Positions 1-9,452 of a DNA stretch of 64,000 nt are shown here, piece by piece. The stretch is from Rhabditoides inermis (taxonomy: Eukaryota; Nematoda; Chromadorea; Rhabditida; Rhabditidae), in contig CAWZYM010000360.1 of the NCBI GenBank assembly GCA_963966185.1, positions 153,501 through 217,500 on the forward strand, given 5' to 3'. The stretch's first letter is position 1; every line of letters starts with the position of its first letter. The translations under genes and the position numbers were made by a program. Under the pieces are notes generated by a model. The model saw only the letters and a program-made list of their open reading frames with translations, did not search any database and had not been told where the DNA came from.

Positions 1-16
1 ACCAAAATTATTTCAG

Positions 17-2744
17 TTATCTGATTGGATCGGTGGATACTGATTGCTGTCTGCAACTACGCGAGTTTGCACTTCGGTATAATCTCGCGAATCTCGAAAA
101 AGCCGCTCTGGATCACGTCATCGGAAATTTCAGGTACGTACATTTAATAGGCTACTTTCGAAAATGTTTTATTTTACAGTCAAATAATCACTACCGACTT
201 TACGAAAATGTCGGAAGAAACGCTCACACTCGCCATTTCGTGTAAGTTTCGCGTTTGGCTGTATAATCTATAAGCAAACATTACAGCGGATAAACTTCGG
301 GTTTTTAATGAAGAAGTCGTCTTCCAGAAAACCATAGCTTGGGTGCGCGCAGAAGAAAGAAGAAAAGAAGTTCTGCCAAGGTGAATGACTATCATTTTAT
401 GCGTTCTCAATATCAAGTTCAGGCTGCTCAAACACATCCGCTTCTCTCACATGAAACCTGACTACATACTGGAAACAGTCGCAGAGGACCCAACTATTGA
501 TGCTGATTCGCAATGCAGGAAGATTATACGAGATGTGATAGTAAGCGTAAACCGGATTAACGGTCTGAAAAAAACATTTTTTTTAAGAAACTGATTGTCA
601 AACACACCGACTCTTTTAAAAACGATAACAAAAAACGCCTTCACTATCATGCTTCTGCCTGTTATTCCTTCCCTGTGAGCGGCTCACAATGGTTGCCCGC
701 GCCATCTCTCAACGAAAACATGTGAGTTACTCAACTGACACGGGCAGCTTGCGCACTCGTCTTGGCGGATTCTTATGAAAACTTGGTCATATACACAGTT
801 TTTCATGTTGATTCCGAATATGAACATAACTTTTCCTAAATGATTGTTTGAAACCAATTTGGACAGCCACCGAATAGACTACCCACGAAAATGACCTATC
901 GACAACAGCAGCTTTGCCGATTGGATAGTGAGTTGGAAAGTTGAAAATGACAGTCAAAATGACAGGTGCGGTATCGATGCAATGCCGCTATGCAAAACTT
1001 TTTGCCGGTTCTTTTTGGCGGCGTAAGTCGCCCTGTCGTCTCTCGATAATTATGCAAATCTGAAATTGGTTATCTGGAAAGCTGGCTAGCGCTGATTGGT
1101 GCACGTAATGAGCGAACAGTGATGTAGAGAGTGTTGTCGTCCTTCTTTTCACTCGCAATGCCAGCGATGTCTCCGTCGGCAGAGGGTTTGTTCCGTCGGC
1201 AGAGTTCCGCCGGCAGGGCAGGGCAGGGAGGGAAAGTTGTTATTATTCCATCTCGCAAAAAGTTTTGCCGCATAGCGGCTATGCATCGATACCGCACCTG
1301 TCATTTTGACTGTCATTTTCAATTTTCTAACTCACGCTGCTGTTGTTGACAGGTCATTTTCATGGGTAGTCTATTCGGTGGCTGTCCAAATTGGTTTCAA
1401 ACAACCATTTAAGAAAAGTTATGCTCATATTCGGAATCAGCATGAAAAACTGTGTATATGACCATGTTTTCATAACAATCCGCCAAGACAAGTGCGCAAG
1501 CTGCCCGTGTGAACATGATTTCAGTAATCACAAGTACACAAATTTTCAGAAAATGGCACGCGGCAGCCGTTGTTTACAAGAAGATCTTCTGTATTGGCGG
1601 AAATAATGGAACGGAAGACTTGAAAACAGTACAGTTCCTCGATCCGATTACCGGTAATCTTTGATTTTTATTCAATGTGCATTTCGTTTTCAGGAAAATG
1701 GCAGTTTGTTTGCTCTCTACCTGTTGCTCTAGGCGGACAGGGATTGACGTCAGTTGGAGATTCTCTGTATGCTGTCGGTGGAACCGCAAACGGAATGCCG
1801 ACGAAGTGAGTAATTGTTAAATTGTTTTTGCTTAATGTGTATCGAAACGAAACAACAATACCAAGAGTCGTGCATGTCTACGATGTCAATACTGATACGT
1901 GGAGAAAGGGAGCATCGACGCTTGAGGACAGGTAGATTATGATTGTTATCATCAAATACCACTTTTCAAATGTCCAGGTGGGAATCAGTAGCGTCCTGGA
2001 ATGACGTCCTTTACGCGGCGGGTGCAGCGGATCACAACGAAAAAAACGCGACTGCAGAAATGTGGGACCCGCGCACTGGTTAGTTTTACAAAATAAAATA
2101 AAATACATATTTTCTAAACGTTTCTCATACCAGATGCCTGGCAGCAGCTGCCTCCGATGCTGACTGAGAGATGTCGACCGCAACTAGTTGCAGTGAATGG
2201 GAAAATATTTGCCATTGGAGACAATATCGGAGACGTGAACACGGTGAGGTCTGATTCATTTCAACAATACTTATGATACTTCGCAGATGGAATTCTTTGA
2301 CATTCGAGCTGGCAAATGGTGTTCACACGAGGCTCTTCTTCCTGAAGAATCACTGTGAGCAGTTAACACATGTACTTGAATGATGTAACTTTTTAAAGGG
2401 GTTACCGAGTGACAGTGTGCAATGATGACATTGTTTTGAGTAATGGAAAGAAGAAAGGAAGATGGGAGTTCATCAACCAACTGAAAGTGAGTGTAAATTG
2501 TGACACTGAAGATATCCAAAACTCATCAAGATCCTACGCAACGATTCCTGGATAGACGGTCCAGATGTTCTCGGAAACCGTTGCAGCCATGCACTCTGTG
2601 CACTCGATGGGGTGCGTTGAAGACGTACTCTGATCGTTGCATTATTGACTATTGCAGACACTGTTCTCCCTGGGAGGCGTGTGTGGGATAAACGAGATTA
2701 CGGACACGGTGCACTGCATCGCACTCAATATCGACAAGTTTTGA
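17..2744 (+). CDS. BTB-BACK-Kelch protein, copy A (5' end outside window)
   Basis: This is the BACK and Kelch portion of a KLHL-type protein, normally a Cullin-3 substrate adaptor. Exons in view are 17-133, 180-241, 287-380, 423-540, 588-721, 1550-1653, 1694-1805, 1866-1931, 1978-2078, 2134-2243, 2287-2354, 2399-2486, 2531-2611 and 2658-2744 (TGA). Phases agree at every junction. The first four exons resemble the BACK helices (KLRVFNEEVVFQKTIAWVR), and the rest carry Kelch blades such as YAVGG and FAIGD. The BTB exons lie left of the window, as judged from copy B, which is nearly identical. Intron 722-1549 holds a foldback transposon that is also in copy B, so the insertion predates the duplication. 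No lesion is visible. The family call is secure; the biological substrate is unknown. Confidence 0.85.
738..1510. mobile_element. Foldback DNA element in Kelch copy A intron
   Basis: The two ends are inverted copies of each other over roughly 250-270 bp (about 738-1008 against 1257-1510), starting ACACGGGCAGCTTGCGCAC. The middle of about 250 bp contains repeats of GTCGGCAG and GGCAGGGCAG. No transposase is encoded. The element lies between the exon ending at 721 and the exon starting at 1550. Target-site duplication is unclear. Confidence 0.75.
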
Positions 2745-3776
2745 ACCAAAGTCTTTGTATTTATGTACTGAACACGTGTATATTGAACACGTGTATATTT
2801 GCTCCTAAATTCTACTACAAATGAATACATTTCATATTTTGATAATATTTGTTTTATGCATGTTTGTTTATATTTGTGAATTGCTTTCGCGGCGCGTCAC
2901 GTTTACTATTTCCAACCAAGCTGCAAAAGGGTTCGCGTAATCCTAATCTTAATATATAGAAAACGGCCTGTCCGTCCGTCCGTCCATCCGTCCGTCAGAA
3001 AAAAAGAAGAACTTGTTTACTTTGAAATTATCGCGCCTCGAAAAAAACTATTCAGAATTCATGCGCTCAGAACAGATACCAGCTGGCACCAAGTGTGATG
3101 GAAGAAGGAGAACTGACAGAAGGTAAGCGCGCGCCGGCGACGAGCGATCGAATGCATCCGATACTCTTCCTCTGCCTCGCATCGATAACAGAAAGACGGT
3201 ATATTGAATGAAGAAGAACGGATAGAAAATGACTTCAATTACCAAACACTAAACAAAAGAAGTATCAACTAACAGGTTGAAATTATCAAAAGTAACATTA
3301 AGGTGAGATTATATCTCATATAAATGATATGCCTTCCCTCCCAAGTTATCACTTATGGGAGAGGTTGGCTCCTCCAAGGGTAAAGAAAGAATGATAGCAC
3401 TAACGAGTTCTTAGAGGTAATCCTATTCTTGTTCATTCTGTAGGAAACGTGTCGTTTTTCGACTATCCAAGTGTGCCGATCTGTATATCTAATCTGTGTC
3501 TCCTTTATGAATTTTATATTGAAAAATATTGAGAAATATGGCGCCTGCTTATCAGTTTGGTTTATAATGTCCCCATGACTGTATACACAGCACACAGCCT
3601 TCAATTCAAAATCTACATTGGTGATAGTAGTTTCATATTGGCCCGAAAAGCACTATGCCTCGCAGTGCTTTTTGGCCTACAGTTTTTTTCGCCTCGGTTT
3701 CATTTTCCAATTCGATGGTGATCGACATTCGTTGTCCAGCAACCCTGATCTTGTCCAATTAATCTATTTGTTGCAG
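2745..3776. other. Intergenic, downstream of Kelch copy A
   Basis: No convincing gene is seen. Contents are a GTCC tetranucleotide run at about 2968-2996 and AT-rich sequence. A segment around 3440-3630 (TCGTTTTTCGACTATCC, then CTACATTGGTGATAGTAG) recurs in part at 9225-9430, so it is dispersed repeat sequence. It is present in copy B at 12763-13792 with few changes. Confidence 0.5.
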
Positions 3777-4455
3777 AGCATGGCCGTTTGCTATTGCGGA
3801 GGCGATGGCAACTGTACTGGAGATTGCAAGACTCGCAATGTCATCTACTGCCTCACGTAGGCTTTCTAGTAGTGTTGTTTTTCATTCATGGATAATCTCA
3901 CCCCAGCTGTTGATGTATGGCGTATCGGCCGTGGATCAATCAGAAATCTTATTCTAGATAGGAATTTCGAAAATATGGTAATACAGTCGAGCTTAGCGCA
4001 AAATTTTGCCTTTTGGAGCATTGATTGCCAGTGGTGTTCTAGCACTTTACCCTCACCTATGTCCAAACTCTCTTGCCGCTCTTTCACAGCCTGCAATACA
4101 GTACCGGCTGATGTGTCAAGTTGCGACTATACTAATGATTTTCATTTCAAGGTGCATCCAATGTGGAGCCAAGTACGTCGGGAAGACGAAACAAGAGTTA
4201 CGGGTCCGCATTTCTCAGCATCGTCGATCACGGCAGAAGAAAGACGGCAAGTCGGCAATTTCTCTGCATCGGGTGAGGGCGAGGTTTGAGTGAGGTCGTT
4301 TCGGACGGAGCGCGATCGGCTTCACAAAATGACGTCATCACTTACAGTGCACCTCCGGATTCGACGTTTCCCTACTGGAAAAGATCGAACGGGGCAGTGC
4401 GATGGACCTCGGAATTGCCGAAGGGCGGTGGATCACGGTACTTCAGTTTACCTAG
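3777..4455 (+). CDS. GIY-YIG nuclease domain, three exons, copy A
   Basis: Exons are 3777-3856, 4152-4272 and 4348-4455 (TAG), and phases agree. The frame reads RNVIYCLT, then CIQCGAKYVGKTKQELRVRI, then SLLEKIERGS and EGRWITVLQF. This follows the GIY-YIG order: IY, YVG, a basic helix with R and H, then EKI and a late E-x-x-WI. Such C-terminal nuclease domains with a preceding Cys cluster (CYCGGDGNCTGDC) are typical of Penelope-like retroelements. No reverse transcriptase is visible upstream. It is either a remnant of such an element or a domesticated nuclease. The 5' start is uncertain; an ATG at 3780 is available. The duplicated copy keeps the frame. Confidence 0.6.
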
Positions 4456-5282
4456 GAGAAGTTAGGCAATATTTACTGTACACCCTCTTTTTGCGTATGT
4501 AAATGAAAGCAATTTTTAACTATATGTTCTTAATGAACTTCGATAGAATGGTAGACTCCACAGTAAAAAAAAACTATCAAAGCTGATTTTTGGTTGCATC
4601 AAATCTATTGTACTCAGTTCCAGCTCGCAAGTGCAAATGCGCAGGTACATTTTAGACCGTTTTCCCAAGGAAAGATGCAAAAATGTACTTGTATGTCATT
4701 TGCACTTGTGATCTATACAGCATTTTAACCTTATTGTTAACATTCTCTGATACCAGTTTCTTTTTGCCGTTCAAGCGCCTTCACAAAAGAGAAAAGCACT
4801 TCCGAAGCCATTGATTGTCGCGAATAACCAGAAAACGAAGAGTTCCAAAATGTTCTTTAAAGTGACAATTTTATTGATCCGCAATCGGAAAAAAATTGAA
4901 TTTTGAATTGGCGCTTTTCGAATTCTGGCTATAACTATTGAACTCGAGATGCGTTTCACATAGGGATGTGTTCATCGGTTTCTACGACTTAATTTTATGC
5001 TAGAAACTGAATTTCATTTCAAAATTTTATTTCAACTTTCCCGTCATTCAAGACGTTTTAGACAATCAACTGTGATGTAACCTCACTTTGTACCCACAAA
5101 GCATTCAAAATCAACTATTTTTTGGGGCAAAAAATAGTTTAAAATCATGAAAAAAGTTCTAGTTTCCAGGATCACTAGATGTTATTTGATGTTTCCATTA
5201 ACTTTTCATCAGTAAAATATGATTTTTAAGTGAAATTGTCACTTCAATAAAACTTTTCGCTTAGAAACTCTGTTGTTACAAA
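4456..5282. other. Intergenic AT-rich, with imperfect hairpin
   Basis: No coding signal is seen. A stem-loop lies at 4626-4712. About 400 bp of this stretch (about 4870-5280) is missing from copy B, where the small ORF at 14896 follows almost directly. Confidence 0.5.
4626..4712 (+). ncRNA. Imperfect hairpin, possible small-RNA precursor (A)
   Basis: The arms CAAGTGCAAATG and CATTTGCACTTG pair exactly over 12 bp. After an internal loop, GTACATTTT pairs with AAAATGTAC. The terminal loop is about 24 nt. The shape is miRNA-like but could be a decayed foldback element. Copy B at about 14639-14727 keeps the pairing, with one G-U and one other change. Confidence 0.25.
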
Positions 5283-5514
5283 ATGGTGTTATCCGATTTA
5301 GATAAAAAGTTTCAGAAACTGTCACCTTCTCTGAACAGAAGAAATGAGACTGAGGACCAGCTATTGGCCGATGTGATCGACGATCCTTCGATTCTGGATG
5401 ATGACAACGAGGTTTTCGAGATAAACAGTAAGAATGTGAGTAGACTCGAAATGCTCATCCTGCCATCTGTGCCCGTATCCACCAATCTCCATGCATGTAT
5501 GTATATCTTGTGTG

Positions 5515-5561
<47 letters not shown>

Positions 5562-5693
5562 GAGAGAGAGAGAGTATCTCTGTCTGTCGCATCTCACTCT
5601 GTGAGAGAGATGCTTATCTGACTCTTGTCTAATCACTCCTTGCAGCCAACGACCCGACTGGACATCTACCGCACCGGGTGGACAGGGAATTAA
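5283..5693 (+). CDS. Small acidic protein, two exons, copy A
   Basis: Exon 1 (5283-5438) reads MVLSDLDKKFQKLSPSLNRR and then an acidic stretch (DDPSILDDDNEVFEINSKN). It ends at a GTGAGT donor. Exon 2 from about 5646 reads PTTRLDIYRTGWTGN and a stop. The total is about 67 aa. The intron holds a GA tract. Copy B (14896-15269) retains both exons, with SKHD inserted in frame near the N-terminus. No family is recognised. The basic-acidic layout and the duplicate support coding, but expression is unknown. Confidence 0.4.
5517..5575 (+). repeat. GA microsatellite, expanded in copy A only
   Basis: An almost pure GA run within the small-protein intron. Copy B has only GGAGAGAGAG at the same place. 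Confidence 0.9.
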
Positions 5694-5877
5694 ACGCCCG
5701 GCAAGCGTCTCGTCGTCTGCCGCTCTCTCGTCTCTCCACTTTTTTCCCGTCCGTTACGAACATTAACTTTTAATTTTTTTAATTGTTTTTATATTGTTTA
5801 CGGTAGTTGTATTGTGCATTATTTTATTTCATGACATAAAAACATGTTTTTTTTCATTGCAATTGGTTGACTTTGAG

Positions 5878-6003
5878 ATGAGTGCTGACCCGTTAGACGA
5901 CCACTCCAACTTTCCCGCTTCGAAGCGAGCGAAAACATCTCAGGAGATGCGAAAAAGGAACGAGGGCAAAACGTTCTTCAACTCGAAGTTGGAGAGGAGT
6001 TGA
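5878..6003 (+). CDS. Small ORF of 41 aa, copy A
   Basis: The frame begins MSADPLDDHSNFPASKRAKT and ends with SKLERS before TGA. It has a short basic, nuclear-signal-like KRAKT motif. Copy B differs by three-base and six-base indels that keep the frame, which suggests coding constraint. It may be an exon of a larger gene, since no start signal other than the ATG was found. Confidence 0.35.
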   Translation: MSADPLDDHSNFPASKRAKTSQEMRKRNEGKTFFNSKLERS

Positions 6004-6429
6004 AACAGGAAAAAAAATGAACTGATTAATAATACAGCTGGAAGAAAATTCATGTGGGAATGGAATCATGAGCATCTGAACACAACATATTTATCACTCA
6101 GGAAACAAGCCCGTGGTTTCGCGAAGCAACCGTTCATCCGAAAAAGGAAGATCATGTGGCAGAACATGAAGAAGACAACTGCCTGGCATCCCCTGTGCAG
6201 CATCGATACATCCCGCCCCTCTCACCACACCACCCACCGCTTATCCACGATACGCTACAGTAACCCGACACATACCTTCCTATAATCTATCTGTAGACCG
6301 CCCTCGCTACCCAAGTCCCGATCCAGTTTCGAGCAGGATTGTTCCAGTCAGGCGCCGTATGCCACACAAAACAAGTGAGGGTAAATCATATGTACAATAC
6401 ATCTTCAAATAAAACAACAGACGCATTTT

Positions 6430-6725
6430 CACAGAGTGGGACGACGACTGGGAGATGTGCAGCAGCGACTTACGCTGTAATCAGGAGTTGCTCTGAGAAA
6501 CACGTCTGGTCGAAGACAAACTCACCTCGGAGGAGCTGGACTGCCTGCTGGACGAGGGTAGATCGCTCTGCGACTCACAGCGGATGACGAGAGCGATATC
6601 GAAGGGGTGATCTACCGTCAGAGAGGTCCCGATCTGGTGGACAAGTGCGACGTGAGTGACGGAGAAGTCGACAAGCAGAAAGAGGAGCAGCAGCAGGAGC
6701 AGCACGCCTCATGCAGCTGTAAAGG
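6430..6725 (+). pseudogene. Decayed acidic/Gln-rich coding stretch, copy A
   Basis: Successive segments look coding but sit in different frames. The first is EWDDDWEMCSSDL followed by a stop; the second RLVEDKLTSEELDCLLDEGR; the third DDESDIEGVIYRQRGPDLVD and a Glu/Gln-rich run up to a GTGAGA donor at 6726. In-frame stop and shift are shared by copy B (15941-16237). Alternatively there are unrecognised introns. No family is assigned. Confidence 0.3.
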
Positions 6726-6759
6726 TGAGATCACATACCCTTACAGTAATCAACCCATG

Positions 6760-7234
6760 TTAAAGGAACGTACCACTCTAAGTTTCGTGTGTAAACTACG
6801 ACTACCACGTGAAAGAACGTGAAAATAAAATCACTTTTCATCAATAAACTATATGCTAAAATGAGGATAAGGTGTAGAAAACGCCTCGCGAAGTTGTGTA
6901 TTTCGTAGTGAGAAATACCGAAAAATGCCGTAAATGCACAACGCACACTTCTAAAACCAAAAATGTGTATGCTCATATGACTATCAATGATAATCATATG
7001 TATGATAATCATACACAATGACATATGTAACAATCCATTAAATAGTGTGCTTTATGCGTACGGAATGTTCTACGGCACATTTAGGTATTTCTCACAACGA
7101 AATACACAACTTCGCGAGGCGTTTTCTACACATTATCTTCATTTTCAGCATATAATTGATTTATGACAAGTGATTGTATTTTCACGTAGCAGTCGTAGTT
7201 TACACACGAAATTTAGAGTGGTACGTTCCTTTAA
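6760..7234. mobile_element. Foldback element with TTAAAGG ends
   Basis: The ends are inverted: TTAAAGGAACGTACCACTCT at the left and its complement at the right. Arms of about 155-175 bp remain similar through the CGCCTCGCGAAGTTGTG block. No coding is seen. It sits at the right edge of duplicate A. In copy B only the first 18 or so bases survive, at about 16270. Confidence 0.75.
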
Positions 7235-7357
7235 CCAGCTCCCACGGCTACTGGCAAGAGAGTGAGCTACTGAGTGAGGAGGAAGTGCTCAACTCCCTCC
7301 TCACTCAGTAGCCCGGTTCTAAGATACTATACATCAATGAAAACAACTGTCTCATGC

Positions 7358-7565
7358 CACGGCCCGGATAGTTGCACAGTCGGCAGCGGCGCGGGCGCAG
7401 ACCGCTCCGCAAGCACGCGACGCGTCGCCTCTTCGCGAATCACCAGCAAGAGAAAGAGCGCGTTAACTTCTCGACTGAAATCGCTACGCGCCCATTCACT
7501 CGCGACGCAGCCTGCGCCCGCGCCGCTCTCTCTGTGGGGCGCGATGTGCAACTATCCGGGCCGTG
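7358..7565. mobile_element. Short GC-rich TIR element with 5-bp target duplication
   Basis: The inverted ends CACGGCCCGGATAGTTGCAC and GTGCAACTATCCGGGCCGTG are perfect, followed by further inverted GC-rich sequence (CGGCGCGGGCGCAG). CATGC flanks both sides (7353-7357 and 7566-7570). It is 208 bp, non-coding and CpG-rich. Confidence 0.75.
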
Positions 7566-7579
7566 CATGCACGCTCACC

Positions 7580-7885
7580 GGCGCGACAAAGGGCGTCCCT
7601 CCACTGTGCCCTTCCATCAAATGGAGGGCGATCAGGAGAAGACTGCCCGGTGAGACAGGCCCGGCCTGAAATGAGTGAAACGTATCAATCAAGAACATTA
7701 TTGCGGTTTCAGGCAGTGGGCTCGCGACAGTTGGCAGCTCGTCAAGGACTCGCTAGGGATTGCCGACGACCACGACACAGGAAGCTCGACAGCGGTTCGT
7801 GTTGCTACTCGAGGAGAAGAACGACACTGCCAAGACAGGGCGTCCTGACCACACTCGGCACAGTCAAACCTCTCACACCAGGCAA
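7580..7885 (+). other. Possible exons of an unrecognised gene
   Basis: A segment ending KGRPSTVPFHQMEGDQEKTA precedes a GTGAGA donor at 7651. After a TTTCAG acceptor at about 7712 the frame continues QWARDSWQLVKDSLGIADDH, but it later reaches a stop unless it shifts to QRFVLLLEEKNDTAKTGRP. It could be a decayed gene. No family is recognised. Confidence 0.25.
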
Positions 7886-8117
7886 GTATCGCCAGCTTGT
7901 ATCAATCCCATTCACCCACAAACAACAACCAACTCAAAACATAAACTGAATGTAGCTTTGCAGATGATCAGGTGCGATTGTTCGCCGAAGTCGCGCGCTC
8001 ACCGACCGCACAGCCGACACACACAGAAAGAAAGTGGCTGAAGATGAAAGGAAAGAAGATATTCGTTTCAATGTGCGCGTGCCGTTCACGCACGGGATCG
8101 GATTGTCGTTCTCATCT

Positions 8118-8196
8118 GAAGAGAGGGATGAGAGAGGGGGGAGGGAGGGAGAGATAAAGAGGCGAGAGAGAGAGAGAGAGAGGGAGAGATAAAGAG

Positions 8197-8244
<48 letters not shown>

Positions 8245-8300
8245 TAAAGAGGCGAGAGAGAGAGAGAGAGGGGGGGGGAGGGAGAGAGACGGGGGAGGGA
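8118..8300 (+). repeat. GA-rich compound minisatellite
   Basis: GA runs are interrupted by three copies of GAGATAAAGAGGCGAGAGAG spaced about 30-60 bp apart, and end in G-rich sequence. Reading frames through it are low-complexity shadows. Confidence 0.85.
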
Positions 8301-8759
8301 GGGAGTGACCCACCAAGAAGACGTGCCTCAACTGGGCAGTTGGCGAGAGCAGCCGGGAGAGCGAGAAGGAGGAGGAGAGCGAGCATCGTCGATCGGTGTG
8401 GTCCATGTTCTTCCTTTTAAAGGAGCAGCTACCGCGGACCTTTCCTCTAAACATGCAAGCTGTCCAAACCGCATTTTTTTCCGCTCCACGCATAGTTTTG
8501 CTAGCTTGAGCTCCGATCAAAACAACAATCGAAATATTGGAATTGTGAGTCTGAGCTTGATCCTTGCCTGGGAGACAAGGAGACAAGGATCGATCTGCTC
8601 TTGAGCCGTGTTGAAACCCTTTTTTTATCTCTTGCTATGTTCACCTCGAGAGACATAGGAGTGGTTAGAGAAAGCAAGCACTTGTTAGAATATTGTTAAT
8701 CGATTATCGGATTCTTCGTATTGAGATCTGATCTCCTTAAAGTAACCGCCATGTTTCAG

Positions 8760-8942
8760 ATGAAGGTTGGCGTTTTGGTCGTTTGGATTCTGCTGTCACT
8801 CTGGATGATGTACGATTCTTCACGTAGAGGTATGTAGTTTGAATGGTTTGGAATGCGTATTCACATGACAGTCAGGTTTGTGCACCTGCATACCGGCATC
8901 GACGATCTGTTTGTCATATCGGCCACAGTCTACAAAACGCCC
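8760..8942 (+). CDS. 5' fragment of a type II membrane protein
   Basis: Exon 1 (8760-8829) follows TTTCAG and encodes MKVGVLVVWILLSLWMMYDS, a signal anchor. Exon 2 (8872-8942, phase matched) encodes VRFVHLHTGIDDLFVISATV and ends at GTGAGT. The short motif LFVISA resembles the start of the catalytic region of nematode GT92 (DUF23) glycosyltransferases, but this is weak. No further exon was found before the Kelch gene at 9453, so it is probably truncated. Confidence 0.35.
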
Positions 8943-9442
8943 GTGAGTTGTCATATCCTACCAGCTTTATTACAACCAGTACGATTTGTTGGTTTTTGTA
9001 CCATACACGCGCTGGAAATTAGAAATTTTATGAAAGAACGGAACTTCCACAGCTCACGCTCACCAACACTGATAACAATTGATGTTATTGTACCTTTTTG
9101 CAGTCTTAGTTCAAGTATCATAAAAAAAAACAGGCTTAACTCAAGTAGCAGCTACTGAAAAGCTAGTAGGGACTGCCAATGAATTCTAAAGTTGTGTTAC
9201 ATATTCACTTCTCATTGGTAACGTGGCGTTTTTTCGACTATCCGGGTGTACCGATCTGTCTTATCTAATCTGTGAAAGATGTCGACCGCAAGTTTGAGGT
9301 AATTTCAAAGTTTCGCTCATCTTAAGATGTGGTGAATTCAAATTTTGGAACGCTCTGCCTATGGCATGGCGGAGCATCTTTGGCGGGCGGCCTCATTCAA
9401 AACCTACATTGGTTATAGTAGTTTCATATTCTTTCATTTGCG

Positions 9443-9452
9443 CGTTTTTCAG
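9443..9452 (+). promoter_or_regulatory. Probable trans-splice acceptor of Kelch copy B
   Basis: The sequence GCGTTTTTCAG immediately abuts the ATG. A nematode acceptor consensus with no upstream coding exon suggests spliced-leader addition. An ordinary intron in the 5' UTR is the alternative. Confidence 0.45.
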
